From a virus: DNA of 64,000 nucleotides. Every line of letters begins with the position of its first letter. Position 1 is the stretch's first letter. A model generated the notes under the pieces. The model had not been told where the DNA came from. It ran no database searches and saw only the letters and a program-made list of their open reading frames with translations. Positions 28,534 through 37,312 of this stretch are shown piece after piece. A program made the position numbers and the translations under genes. The stretch covers positions 1 to 64,000 of the IMG/VR virus record IMGVR_UViG_3300025789_000031, one strand, 5' to 3'.

Positions 28534-29394
28534 TCAAGAGCGATGGTTATCTACTAATAACATTGTTTGAACATGATACCATTGCAACAATCTCTTGTCA
28601 GTAATTACTAAACATCTGGTGTTAAATTCCGACTCAAATAGTTCTATCTTGAGTATAGATTTTCTATAATAATTTGGGCGTTTAGCTTTAGGATCAATGT
28701 ATACATTGTATTCTGGTAGGTAAAAATCCGGAGTATATGATCGACCGTTAGATAGTAAAAATTTATCCGGTCGTGCCCATTTTATACCGTTCTCATCAAA
28801 AGATTTAGATAATAATATCTCCCAATTAGAATCAAAATAAAAATGTTTGCCAAACGAGTCGATGCCGGGAAGATTGCAGTCCCTGTTGCCTCCATTTTTC
28901 CCCCTCACGACATTTGATACATGGGATGCCATGCATTTTGATGAGCAAGTTTTGCCTTGTCTAATGTGTCTGGTATTGCATATTACACACACTTTAATCT
29001 CTTTAGGGGTTTTTGGATAGTTATATATTTTTCTGTTTGACAGGGTAACAATTAGTGATGCTGCTTGTTGCGATCTCCCTTCATCCGTGATGAGATGTTT
29101 ATTGGTGTATACACCTGAGCATTTACGTGAACAGAAGATGTTTTCTCGCTGTTCATATTCAATAGTAATATTACACTCTTTGCATTTTTGAGGGGAAATC
29201 ATGTATTTTTCAATATTTGTTTCCTTATTAAGATTTGCTAATGCCACGGATGCTTGTGTTGCTCTCTGTTGAGAACTTCTCGCCCCATCTCCCGCTTTTT
29301 TGGCATAATCCGGCTTGTGCCAGTTTTTGTGGCTACGTAGACTTCGTTCAGTCTTGAAAGATTTTGCACACTCGGTGCAGGTATAAATATTCAT
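28534..29394 (-). CDS. Vsr-like homing endonuclease with zinc fingers, 286 aa
   Basis: An N-terminal C2H2 finger (YTCTECAKSFKTERSLRSHKNWH) and two further Cys clusters precede the nuclease. There, SNWEILLSKSFDENG, SYTPDFYLPEYNVYID and the following PKAKRP match the W-E, PDF and K motifs of Vsr/EDxHD homing enzymes. AAGGAG lies upstream of the ATG and a minus-strand ATAAATAC farther up. Its stop abuts the CCA of tRNA-Gly on the opposite strand. Confidence 0.85.
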   Translation of the reverse strand: MNIYTCTECAKSFKTERSLRSHKNWHKPDYAKKAGDGARSSQQRATQASVALANLNKETNIEKYMISPQKCKECNITIEYEQRENIFCSRKCSGVYTNKHLITDEGRSQQAASLIVTLSNRKIYNYPKTPKEIKVCVICNTRHIRQGKTCSSKCMASHVSNVVRGKNGGNRDCNLPGIDSFGKHFYFDSNWEILLSKSFDENGIKWARPDKFLLSNGRSYTPDFYLPEYNVYIDPKAKRPNYYRKSILKIELFESEFNTRCLVITDKRLLQWYHVQTMLLVDNHRS

Positions 29395-29489
29395 GCTGAT
29401 TGCTCCTTCTAAGCGTTAGAGTAGTTGGAGACGCCAATCTCGTGAACTACACTTGTATTTATCAAAAAATATTAAAAGTATTTTTTTCC

Positions 29490-29502
29490 GCTACCCGCTC
29501 CA
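29490..29502 (+). pseudogene. tRNA-Gly 3' end remnant
   Basis: GCTACCCGCTCCA equals the 3' acceptor strand and CCA of tRNA-Gly (TCC). It lies beyond the homing endonuclease with no T-arm. It may mark the far side of the endonuclease insertion. Confidence 0.4.
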
Positions 29503-29515
29503 AAATAACAAATTA

Positions 29516-29546
29516 CCGTCATCAGTTTTCTGATGACGGTTTTTTT
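29516..29546 (+). terminator. Rho-independent terminator
   Basis: CCGTCATCAG pairs perfectly with CTGATGACGG around TTTT, followed by seven T. It closes the RNA-rich region. Confidence 0.9.
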
Positions 29547-29558
29547 GTGCCTAAAATC

Positions 29559-29587
29559 TTGACATTACTTATGGGCTATGGTATAAC
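29559..29587 (+). promoter_or_regulatory. Sigma70-like promoter giving leaderless mRNA
   Basis: TTGACA, 17 bases, TATAAC, only 5 bases before the ATG at 29593. The expected start site falls at the start codon. Confidence 0.65.
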
Positions 29588-29592
29588 AAAGT

Positions 29593-30084
29593 ATGAAAAA
29601 CGAAAATGAATTTGATAAAATCACTGAAACTTGGGATGAGCGTAAGCGAAGAGACCTTGCTCCAGAAGTTATCACGGGCAACACGGTGATTAAACACACA
29701 GTTGAACTTTGTGATAGATGTAAGGGCTTTGGGTTTATAGAACGAGAAGAACTCGTTGACTATCACAAACGAGATTATGCTACTTTTCGCGAAAAGTGTA
29801 AAACGTGCGAAGGCGATGGAAAAATGATATTTATTCAGGAATATCTCACTTTCAATCACAGCGAAAAAAAGTATGATAGACGAATCCCTTATATTTCTGG
29901 GAAAAATGATATTGATCCTCACTTACATGAATCGCGTTGGTTTCGTCTGAGACCAGACCGGCGCGATACCCAACTGGAAGCAAAATATCCAGAATTGGCA
30001 GCAATGTCGTATGACAAGTATGATGATCTTGTTGAGAAATATCGTCTATTAGAGATATTGAAAAAGGAAGAAAATAGAGATTGA
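29593..30084 (+). CDS. DnaJ-type zinc-finger-like protein, 163 aa
   Basis: Residues 39-76 contain CDRCKGFGF and CKTCEGDGK, two CxxCxGxG knuckles as in the DnaJ central domain but only one pair. The C-terminus is helical. No ribosome-binding site is present; the promoter position suggests leaderless translation. It may be a small zinc-binding chaperone-like or RNA-binding protein. Confidence 0.78.
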   Translation: MKNENEFDKITETWDERKRRDLAPEVITGNTVIKHTVELCDRCKGFGFIEREELVDYHKRDYATFREKCKTCEGDGKMIFIQEYLTFNHSEKKYDRRIPYISGKNDIDPHLHESRWFRLRPDRRDTQLEAKYPELAAMSYDKYDDLVEKYRLLEILKKEENRD

Positions 30085-30131
30085 CAATGTGTTTTTATCT
30101 ATGTATTCAACTGAATTGAAGGAGAAAGAAT

Positions 30132-30752
30132 ATGGGTAATCGTTTCGTAATCAGTGATACACATTTTGGTCACACCAACTCGTGGGAAAAGTTCAAGCTG
30201 CCTAACGGTGATCCATTGCGCCCGTTCACTTCCACTGAGGAAATGGATGAAGCTATGGTTGAGCGTTGGAACGCTAAGGTCGGTCCCAATGACACCGTGT
30301 ATCATCTGGGTGATGTCGTCATCAACAAGAAGTCGCTGCATCATGTCAAGCGCCTGAACGGTAAGAAGCGTCTGGTTCGTGGCAACCATGATATCTTCAA
30401 AGATCAGGACTATCGTGATGTTGGTTTTGATTCGCTGTATGGTGTTCGCGTGTTTGTTGATCAGTGGATTCTGAGCCATATTCCGCTGCATCCTGACTGT
30501 GTTACCGAACGTTTCCGTGTCAACGTTCATGGGCATCTTCATGCGAATGAGGTGCAGTGGCGTCCACTAAATGCCATGAATACGCTGGCGCGTGAACCTG
30601 ATCCCCGCTATCTGTGTGTCTCGGTTGAACACACTAACTATGAACCGCTGTCTTTTGAAGAAGTGGAAGCACGTATTCAGAAGCGTTGGGAAGAAACTGG
30701 TTATACTCCACCTGTGAAGTCAGGTTGGGGTAATGGAAGTGGACCCAACTGA
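30132..30752 (+). CDS. Calcineurin-like metallophosphoesterase, 206 aa
   Basis: All metal motifs are visible: ISDTHFGH (DxH), YHLGDVV (GD), RGNHDIF (GNHD), LSHIPLH and NVHGHLH. Full length for phage enzymes of this type, which cleave phosphomono- or diesters. GAAGGAG precedes the ATG. It is better translated-looking (C-rich third positions) than its neighbours. Confidence 0.92.
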   Translation: MGNRFVISDTHFGHTNSWEKFKLPNGDPLRPFTSTEEMDEAMVERWNAKVGPNDTVYHLGDVVINKKSLHHVKRLNGKKRLVRGNHDIFKDQDYRDVGFDSLYGVRVFVDQWILSHIPLHPDCVTERFRVNVHGHLHANEVQWRPLNAMNTLAREPDPRYLCVSVEHTNYEPLSFEEVEARIQKRWEETGYTPPVKSGWGNGSGPN

Positions 30753-30816
30753 AAAAGTTGTTGACATGGGTTTGTGACTCTGTTACTATAATCAGATGAA
30801 ACAAAAGGAACAGAAT

Positions 30817-31263
30817 ATGAAAAAGGGCACAATGCTTGCTAACATGCTGCATATCGCTACTACCGCTCATCACGGTCAGTTCGATAAAGGCGGAGCACCT
30901 TATATTCTGCATCCTCTTGCCGTTATGCAAATGACCAAGAGCAATGACGAAGAGATTCAGTGCATTGCTCTTGGTCATGATGTAATTGAAGATACTAAGA
31001 TTACGTTCCAAGACCTTCGTGAACAAGGAATGTCTGAGCGTATCATTGAAGGTATCCGGGCGCTTACTAAGATGCCGGGTCAGACCTACGATGAATACAA
31101 GCAGGTGGTGTTCGCTAATCGCGATGCGATGATCGTTAAGATGGCTGATCTTCGTCACAATACTGATATTCGCCGCCTTAAGGGAGTCACTGAAAAGGAC
31201 CTTACTCGTATGGCAAAGTATCAGATGTTTTACCTTGAATTGAAAGAACGGTTGGAGGCATGA
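30817..31263 (+). CDS. SpoT/Mesh1-like HD hydrolase, 148 aa
   Basis: AHHGQFDKGGAPYILHPLAVM, the HD motif in ALGHDVIEDT, then IRALTKMPGQTYDEYKQ and VKMADLRHN match the stand-alone (p)ppGpp hydrolase family in order and spacing. It may clear ppGpp to keep the host's translation running. The ATG at 30817 has AAGGA upstream; one at 30796 is in frame. Confidence 0.88.
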   Translation: MKKGTMLANMLHIATTAHHGQFDKGGAPYILHPLAVMQMTKSNDEEIQCIALGHDVIEDTKITFQDLREQGMSERIIEGIRALTKMPGQTYDEYKQVVFANRDAMIVKMADLRHNTDIRRLKGVTEKDLTRMAKYQMFYLELKERLEA

Positions 31264-31689
31264 ATGTACGATGATATTGATTGGTTAAGCATTGATTCCT
31301 TCATTTGGGAAAATGATTTTCTTAAAGACATCAAAAACGCAGTTAAAATTACAAAAGCGAAGGACAAGAAGATGACATATGGGTGGCATAATCCAGAAGA
31401 ACTTGACAGAGCAAACAAAGTTGCTGAAATAGCTTTGGATGCCCTCGAAAAAGGAATTACTGCTGAGCAGCTTCTCAAGCGAAACCCAGCGGTTCGCGCA
31501 TTCTACGCCGATATGAAGGTTCGCAGAGAAAATGCGGCAAAGGAAGCACTGCGCGAGGCTGAACGCAAACAGAAAGCACTGGAACAGAAGGCTGCTAAAG
31601 AAGCAGCAAAGGCTGAAATCATGTCCAGACTGACTCCGGAAGAATTGGAAGCATTTGGACTCAATAAACCAACTCGGAAAAGAAAATAA
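31264..31689 (+). CDS. Ala/Lys-rich coiled-coil protein, 141 aa
   Basis: Starts directly after the previous stop (TGAATG). Residues 85-120 are a long Ala/Glu/Lys coil. The tail LTPEELEAFGLNKPTRKRK resembles the tails of the genes at 31692 and 61333, a possible shared docking motif. Confidence 0.75.
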   Translation: MYDDIDWLSIDSFIWENDFLKDIKNAVKITKAKDKKMTYGWHNPEELDRANKVAEIALDALEKGITAEQLLKRNPAVRAFYADMKVRRENAAKEALREAERKQKALEQKAAKEAAKAEIMSRLTPEELEAFGLNKPTRKRK

Positions 31690-31691
31690 TA

Positions 31692-32030
31692 ATGCGTGAC
31701 GAAGAAGGCGAAACCCTCATTTCACAGGATGTATATGATGAAATCCTGAAGGGCACCGATAGAAAAGCAACATATTATGTCAAGAGTGAACACATGGCCA
31801 AAAAGGCTATGGTTGAACTTGTCAAATCTGGCTATGCATCCTTTTTCTTCCTCCGCGACGAGGAAGCACGTGACTGGTGGAGTAAATTGGTAAAGGATGC
31901 CACTACCAAGGTTGAAGAACGCAAGCAGAAAATAGCAGAATATGAAATCAAAATGCGTGTTTGGAATAGATTGTCTATTGATGAACGCAAAACTCTTGGT
32001 ATTCGTAAACCGGCAAAACCAAAGCCATGA
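31692..32030 (+). CDS. Hypothetical protein, 112 aa
   Basis: Two bases after the previous stop, so same operon. Ends LSIDERKTLGIRKPAKPKP, like its neighbour's tail. Helical; no family recognised. Confidence 0.75.
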   Translation: MRDEEGETLISQDVYDEILKGTDRKATYYVKSEHMAKKAMVELVKSGYASFFFLRDEEARDWWSKLVKDATTKVEERKQKIAEYEIKMRVWNRLSIDERKTLGIRKPAKPKP

Positions 32031-32263
32031 GTAATGTGAAGAAGGAACACGCGATTCCGGAACACCGTGACATACTCGGAGACCTGCTTTCAGTGGGTGA
32101 TTATGTGGCCTATCCAGATGCGAATCATCTTAGGATTGGAGTAATTGAAAAACTCAACCCTAAGATGATTCGGATCAAGGGAAAGTACGTTTTACAAAAA
32201 TATCCAGATGACGTTGTAAAACTGGATGGTCCTATGTTAACCGCTTACTTACTAAAAAGATAA
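32027..32263 (+). CDS. SH3-like hypothetical protein, 78 aa
   Basis: Start overlaps the previous stop (ATGA). GDLLSVGDYVAYPDANHLRIG and the KYVLQKYPDDVVKL end suggest a small beta barrel. Part of the 30.8-32.7 kb operon. Confidence 0.78.
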   Translation: MSNVKKEHAIPEHRDILGDLLSVGDYVAYPDANHLRIGVIEKLNPKMIRIKGKYVLQKYPDDVVKLDGPMLTAYLLKR

Positions 32264-32272
32264 GGAATTAAT

Positions 32273-32734
32273 ATGAATATTATGAATACTGTAGTATTAG
32301 AGGAAGACCCAGCCAGTGGTGAAATTTTTCTACCATTGACCAATGATATGCTTTCTGTTCTGAACTGCAAAGAAAATGATACGGTAAACATCGTTGACAA
32401 TGGGGACGGGTCATTCAATATTTCTAAGGCGTCTACGGATATTACTATGCCATCAGAAGATTGGTCGGATATTCAACGCGAATGTTTTAAGAACTGGTTA
32501 AATAATGTTCTTATTAATAATGTGATCACTGTTATCTTTACCAAAAAAGATGGAACAGAGCGCGTAATGAAATGCACCCTCAAGTCAAGTCTTCTTCCTA
32601 AAAAAGAAGTAAAGGAAGCAAAAGTAGTGCGCAAACAATCTGATAATATTCTTTCTGTATATGATCTAGAAGCACATGACTGGCGTAGTTTTACGGTAAG
32701 TTCGGTGAAGAGTGTATCATTTACGTTAGACTGA
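32273..32734 (+). CDS. AbrB-like plus DUF2693-like protein, 153 aa
   Basis: Residues 8-45 (GEIFLPLTNDMLSVL..ENDTVNIVD) look like a SpoVT/AbrB swapped-hairpin domain. Residues 78-150 (ITVIFTKKDGTERVMKCTL, VYDLEAHDWRSFTVSSVKSV) match the DUF2693 SH3-like domain common in T4-like phages. Likely DNA- or protein-binding. Confidence 0.8.
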   Translation: MNIMNTVVLEEDPASGEIFLPLTNDMLSVLNCKENDTVNIVDNGDGSFNISKASTDITMPSEDWSDIQRECFKNWLNNVLINNVITVIFTKKDGTERVMKCTLKSSLLPKKEVKEAKVVRKQSDNILSVYDLEAHDWRSFTVSSVKSVSFTLD

Positions 32735-32870
32735 GTTGAAATACTCATATAGAAGCAGTTTAATCTGAATTATGTGCTTTAAATAGTATAGTCAGTTTCA
32801 TGACTGACTATAATGAAAGTATAATATGCTTTCATAAATGCTGAGCGATAGCATAGAATTGATATTATGG

Positions 32871-32904
32871 GTTGTATATAGCAATATATACAACTTTTCT
32901 TTTC
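32871..32904 (+). terminator. Rho-independent terminator
   Basis: GTTGTATATA pairs perfectly with TATATACAAC around GCAA, then TTTTCTTTT. A further 10 bp hairpin TATAGTCAGT/ACTGACTATA lies about 80 bases upstream. It ends the preceding operon. Confidence 0.85.
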
Positions 32905-33008
32905 TGATTATCGGCGGAAGTGCTACTTTTGGCAGATTACCAAGCGTTTTACTTAGTAAGACCGAGTGTTCTTGGAGAATCGTAAAGCGGCCCTAATAAG
33001 GAAATACG

Positions 33009-33632
33009 ATGTATAGTTCACCATCAAAAATGATGAACAAAAATTGGAAATTAATTGTTGCCATATTTTCCATGATATTTATTTGGCAATCGCTATCCCT
33101 GCAACCATTCATTGGGACTGTCAAGGCACAGTCGGTAGCAGGAACTCCACCCACGGTTAAACCGATTATAACAAAAGAACAAAAAACTTATACTGAATAT
33201 CAGCAGGCAAAGTTCTTGGCGGTGGTGAATACTAATGAAAAAATCCCACATGATAAGATGGACCTATTTTGTCTTGCAAAAAATATATATCATGAAGCGG
33301 GTAATCAACCTGCTGTAGGTAAACTTGCTGTGGCACAGGTAACCATTAATCGCACCAAAGACCCCAAATTTGCTGGTCACGTATGCGATGTTGTTTTTGC
33401 AAACAAACAATTTTCATGGGCAAATAATCACCATATAAGATGGAAACGTCCATCTGGAGAACAATGGGAAGAATGTGTGAGAATCGCACAAGCAACTCTT
33501 GAAAGGGGCACACGTATCAAAGGCATGGAGCATGTCTTGTATTATCATGCAAATTATGTGAATCCTCATTGGCACAATGTTCACCGCCTTGCTCAAATAG
33601 GCGCGCATATTTTTTATGTTAGAAATGTATAA
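33009..33632 (+). CDS. SleB-type cell-wall hydrolase (endolysin), 207 aa
   Basis: An N-terminal hydrophobic segment (residues 14-40) is a signal anchor. The C-terminal domain has FCLAKNIYHEAGNQP, VAQVTINRT and CDVVFANKQFSW, the signature of SleB/CwlJ hydrolases (Hydrolase_2), with the catalytic Glu in YHEA. With a signal-anchor start it can reach the periplasm without a classic holin; no holin is obvious next to it. Confidence 0.9.
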   Translation: MYSSPSKMMNKNWKLIVAIFSMIFIWQSLSLQPFIGTVKAQSVAGTPPTVKPIITKEQKTYTEYQQAKFLAVVNTNEKIPHDKMDLFCLAKNIYHEAGNQPAVGKLAVAQVTINRTKDPKFAGHVCDVVFANKQFSWANNHHIRWKRPSGEQWEECVRIAQATLERGTRIKGMEHVLYYHANYVNPHWHNVHRLAQIGAHIFYVRNV

Positions 33633-33648
33633 TTTTTAAATTTAAGTG

Positions 33649-33705
33649 TTGACATCCCTTCGTTTCTGACTTATATAAGGTTCATCAAGACGGAAACGAA
33701 GGGAT
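33649..33705 (+). promoter_or_regulatory. Promoter within a 13 bp RBS-occluding inverted repeat
   Basis: TTGACA is followed by ATCCCTTCGTTTC (33655), which pairs perfectly with GAAACGAAGGGAT (33693), the latter holding the AAGGG site of the next gene. The -10 (TATATA) lies between the arms. The promoter's own RNA lacks the left arm, while read-through RNA would be closed. Confidence 0.62.
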
Positions 33706-33712
33706 TTATATC

Positions 33713-34099
33713 ATGGCTTACGTATCGCAGACTATGAAAGCAGAACTCGCTCCCAACATTAAGGCTATTCTGAAGAAGTATGGCATTAAGGGATCGCTGG
33801 CAGTTCAAAATCATTCCACTCTGGTTCTCAATATTAAGTCGGGCCAGATTAACTTCATCAAGAACTATAACGAAACACAGGGCACTCATGTTGCTAAGGA
33901 TAGCATTGATGTGAACCCTTACTGGTTTCATGAACATTTCAGCGGTAAAGCAAAGTCGTTTCTGACCGAAATTATCGCTGCAATGAAGGGTCCGAAATAT
34001 TTTGATCATTCGGACGCTCAATCGGATTATTTTCACTGTTCACATTACATTGATGTGAACATCGGCAAGTGGAATAAGCCGTATGTATTTGGCGTGTAA
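33713..34099 (+). CDS. LPD29-like protein, 128 aa
   Basis: ELAPNIKAILKKYGIKGSLA followed by NHSTLVLNIKSGQINF is the pattern I associate with the LPD29 domain of large polyvalent proteins and phages. Function is unknown. Its start region is controlled by the inverted repeat at 33655. Confidence 0.78.
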   Translation: MAYVSQTMKAELAPNIKAILKKYGIKGSLAVQNHSTLVLNIKSGQINFIKNYNETQGTHVAKDSIDVNPYWFHEHFSGKAKSFLTEIIAAMKGPKYFDHSDAQSDYFHCSHYIDVNIGKWNKPYVFGV

Positions 34100-34122
34100 C
34101 TTTAACTGGAAAGAAAAATGCA

Positions 34123-34275
34123 ATGAATAAATATTGGTTTCACGTTCGTGATTCTCGTGGATACATGATTAAAATCGTGGTTGAGGCACCAACACCGTAC
34201 ATCGCAACTGAACAGGTTCGTGCAATGTGGGGTAGCCAAAATATGATTTCAGAATACGGAGCATTAGTGCCATAA
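34123..34275 (+). CDS. Hypothetical protein, 50 aa
   Basis: Short protein (KYWFHVRDSRGYMIKIVVEA..) without a strong ribosome-binding site. It is paralogous to the next gene (both W-x-x-V-R-x then M-I-x-V-x-V), which argues that both are real. Confidence 0.62.
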   Translation: MNKYWFHVRDSRGYMIKIVVEAPTPYIATEQVRAMWGSQNMISEYGALVP

Positions 34276-34302
34276 TACCAAGAGAAATTATCCTCAAAAT
34301 TG

Positions 34303-34461
34303 ATGAGAAATAATATGCGTACTTGGTGGCTTTTGGTTCGTAACGATGGTGGTGCAATGATTCGCGTTACGGTGCAGGCAAATGACGGGCATTCTGCCCA
34401 TCAGATTGCTAAACGTTTGTATGGTCCTGCACTCTTCTCTGAGAGCGCAAATCTTTGTTAA
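34303..34461 (+). CDS. Hypothetical protein, about 52 aa, paralogue of 34123
   Basis: WWLLVRNDGGAMIRVTVQA aligns with the previous gene. Start at 34303 or at the in-frame ATG at 34315. No family recognised. Confidence 0.62.
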   Translation: MRNNMRTWWLLVRNDGGAMIRVTVQANDGHSAHQIAKRLYGPALFSESANLC

Positions 34462-34564
34462 ACATGTTTAACTGATATTGGTGAAAAAGGGCTTGACTTC
34501 AGGCCCTTTTTTGCTATAGTGGTGTTGTGTTACACAAGTTTCAACTTATAAATATGGATAATTA

Positions 34565-34900
34565 ATGACTTCACAAACATTTAGTGTGATCGGTATCACT
34601 GACTATAAAAATGGATATAAAGTTAGATTCACCAATAATATGTGCAGACGATTAAAGCGATATGCAAAAGATGGTGCTACCCGTTTAGACTTTATTGATC
34701 TTCCTCAACCAATGACAAAGGTTGATGCGCTCAAATATATGCTTGCACACCCTCTATTTAAAAGTGATCATGCAATCATTGAAGATGCACTAGCGAGTAG
34801 AGAAACACGAAATGATGAAATTAAAGTAAGGAAACGACCGGGACGAAAACCTCGTCCCATTACAACAATCAAAGATATTTTGGAGGCTATTAATGACTAA
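34565..34900 (+). CDS. Hypothetical basic protein, 111 aa
   Basis: TATAAATA lies just upstream. N-terminal beta segment, then helices, then a basic KVRKRPGRKPRP tract that could contact nucleic acid. Overlaps the next start by 8 bases. Confidence 0.75.
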   Translation: MTSQTFSVIGITDYKNGYKVRFTNNMCRRLKRYAKDGATRLDFIDLPQPMTKVDALKYMLAHPLFKSDHAIIEDALASRETRNDEIKVRKRPGRKPRPITTIKDILEAIND

Positions 34901-35099
34901 GCAAATTTTAAAAATTTCTGATAAACTCAAAAAAGTAAGCGAAAACGCATCAGTATACTTTTATGACAACGGATACATGGTTGAAATCGGTGGACGCAAT
35001 CACGATGATGATTGGGCGACGGTAAAGTTGATGTGTAAATCACTTGACGAAGTTTACACGGTCCTTAATGAAATTGATGGACTTCCACGAGACAATTAA
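34893..35099 (+). CDS. Hypothetical protein, 68 aa
   Basis: GGAGG upstream, overlapping the previous gene. Small alpha-beta protein; no family recognised. Last gene before the minus-strand late block. Confidence 0.75.
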   Translation: MTKQILKISDKLKKVSENASVYFYDNGYMVEIGGRNHDDDWATVKLMCKSLDEVYTVLNEIDGLPRDN

Positions 35100-35105
35100 A
35101 TTGGG

Positions 35106-35942
35106 TTAAGGATTACTAACTAAGTTGATAGTCCAAAAATCACTACTCATGTTAGTATCCCGAATTACTTGATATGGCATATAAAAATATCCATGATCAC
35201 CCCAATTTGGTCCCCAACTATTTCTGGCGATAAACCAGTTGTGTGCGTCATCATAGCCAACCAAACAGACAGCATGACCACCTAGTAACTGTTCTTTAGC
35301 AACATTTGGATATGGCATAATTCCAGTTCTTGCTACTGCTACAGACTCAAAACTAGAGTAAACTTGGAATCCTACTACAACTGGTGTTCCAGCCGCCAAT
35401 GCATTCTTTACAGCATTAAAGTCTTCACATTTTGCATAACTTACCACTTTGCGTTTGGCAGCATCTGCATACGCCACTGAACTTGGAGTTCGTGAGAACT
35501 TAGTTATGTCATATGGCCAAGTGCTTTCTAGTGGCGCACCAACAGTATAACATGCTTTGATGCCATCTCGAATATAAGCACCTCTGTCTTGTGATATAGT
35601 CCCTTCAAGAAGCCGTTCTTGATAATAGATAAACAAACGGCTTACGCGCAACGATCTGTTTTGGTTCTTTTTGTCTATTAAGTCAATCGCTCCCGCAATG
35701 GCATTTCCTGTACAGGACCCAAGGTTACCCTGATCATCAATAGGACTTGCATATGGTCGCAAATCAACTTTAGATGGCATACTGGGAATGCTTGATAATT
35801 GATATACGAAATCGCGATTATCAAACGGGTCTGCTACCCAATGATAGCGCGGTAGAGGCTTTGGTAGGTTTGTTTTCGTAATGCTTTTTGGTGGATTGAA
35901 TGCAGGGTCTTGACTGGTGTCAACTATTGGTTGTTTCATCAT
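35106..35942 (-). CDS. Papain-like (C1A) cysteine protease, 278 aa
   Basis: The three catalytic segments are intact: DDQGNLGSCTGNA (Cys), GGHAVCLVGYDD (His) and ARNSWGPNWGDHGYF (Asn and the NSWG motif). There is no signal peptide. It directly follows the fibre genes, so it may be a virion-associated protease or act on host surface proteins. Confidence 0.9.
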   Translation of the reverse strand: MMKQPIVDTSQDPAFNPPKSITKTNLPKPLPRYHWVADPFDNRDFVYQLSSIPSMPSKVDLRPYASPIDDQGNLGSCTGNAIAGAIDLIDKKNQNRSLRVSRLFIYYQERLLEGTISQDRGAYIRDGIKACYTVGAPLESTWPYDITKFSRTPSSVAYADAAKRKVVSYAKCEDFNAVKNALAAGTPVVVGFQVYSSFESVAVARTGIMPYPNVAKEQLLGGHAVCLVGYDDAHNWFIARNSWGPNWGDHGYFYMPYQVIRDTNMSSDFWTINLVSNP

Positions 35943-35968
35943 ATCTTAATCTTTCTTTCATTCAAATT

Positions 35969-37291
35969 TTAAATGGGAATTCCATATAATCGGAATCTTC
36001 CACCATTGATGTTTCCAGTTCGTGATAATAAACGAACGGCATTATATGGGGTAGTGCTTCTATAGCGACCTGCTCCCACTTGAGCATAATTATTTCCATC
36101 TACCGATGAACATGATCCTGTGTAGTCTACTTGTTTATAATTTATGGAACTGTTTGGATCATATAAATTAATTGTAGCCCCAAATGCACTTGGTGATGTG
36201 GAACCACCTGCTGGAAGTTGAATAGATACGGCGTTATTGCCGTGGACGGTATTATTATACCCACCTGAACCAAATACGGTTTCAGACCAATCATAATTTC
36301 CACCAGTATCATATGTAGCACCACCATTGGTTGACATTTGAATTTGAAATTCTGCATCGGAAAGTCCACCAGTAATAACAATAATGTAATTTAGATAGAT
36401 TGAGTTATTAAATGCAGTTAGCGGAACGGCTGATTGCGTCGATGAAACAGTTACATCTTGAAGTAAAACGCGATCACTAGTAATAGTAACTGTAACATTC
36501 CCCGTGCCAGTAACGTTAACGGTTGCACCATTGAATTTAATAGAATTAATATTAGTATAAGTATTAGTAGAATCTGCTACCGTAAGATGGCTATTAACAT
36601 TTGAAATGTTACTACCATCTCCATATAAATAGTTTCCAGTAACTATGTTGGAAACTACTGATCCAGATGCGATAAGATTTCCGCCGCGAATATTACCCGT
36701 TACTGATAGAGAAGTCAATGTGCCAAGAGAAGTGATGTTTGGTTGGGCATTTGATGTTAAGTTTCCACTTAATATTGTGGCACTAATGTTACTTGCAAAA
36801 ATATTACTGGTAGTAAGAGTATTTGATGTAGAATTAAATGTGAGTCCAGCCGACCCCGCAAAAGTCCCTGCATTATTATATTGAATTTGTGTATTTAAGC
36901 CTCCCGGAGAAGTGTTACCGCCGCTTCCCGCAGCAGCCCACGAAACATTCCCATTACCGTTGGTACGTAAATAATACCCATTGCTTCCACCGGGAATATT
37001 CAAAACACTTACATCGGTGACACTAAGGTTGTTTAAAACTCCGACACTTGTAATGTTCGGTTGTGCAGCATTGGTTACTGTCTGGGCAAGAAAGGCTTGA
37101 GCAACAGGCGGGAAATATGTGCCGCCAGCACCATTAAGAATTAAATTACCCACAATTTGTAAATTGGCCTTGTCGGTAATTGGATTGCTAAGGTTGCTCG
37201 TATCAACAATAGGAATCAACGATGTAGCAGAAATATTTGCTCCTATATCGCTAAGTTGCGTAATCTTAATTGCTGTTAAATTTCCACTCAT
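35969..37291 (-). CDS. Tail-fibre-type structural protein, 440 aa
   Basis: Low-complexity Asn/Ser/Gly/Thr repeats (AQPNITSVGVLNNLSVT, AQPNITSLGTLTSLSVTGN) form the beta-helical shaft pattern of phage fibres, with a globular C-terminal domain (from about residue 275) ending YGIPI. A minus-strand ATAAATA box is 25 bases upstream. First of a fibre cluster with 37313, 39402, 41498 and 42067. Confidence 0.85.
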   Translation of the reverse strand: MSGNLTAIKITQLSDIGANISATSLIPIVDTSNLSNPITDKANLQIVGNLILNGAGGTYFPPVAQAFLAQTVTNAAQPNITSVGVLNNLSVTDVSVLNIPGGSNGYYLRTNGNGNVSWAAAGSGGNTSPGGLNTQIQYNNAGTFAGSAGLTFNSTSNTLTTSNIFASNISATILSGNLTSNAQPNITSLGTLTSLSVTGNIRGGNLIASGSVVSNIVTGNYLYGDGSNISNVNSHLTVADSTNTYTNINSIKFNGATVNVTGTGNVTVTITSDRVLLQDVTVSSTQSAVPLTAFNNSIYLNYIIVITGGLSDAEFQIQMSTNGGATYDTGGNYDWSETVFGSGGYNNTVHGNNAVSIQLPAGGSTSPSAFGATINLYDPNSSINYKQVDYTGSCSSVDGNNYAQVGAGRYRSTTPYNAVRLLSRTGNINGGRFRLYGIPI

Positions 37292-37312
37292 TTGTTTTTC
37301 CCGTGATGTTAT

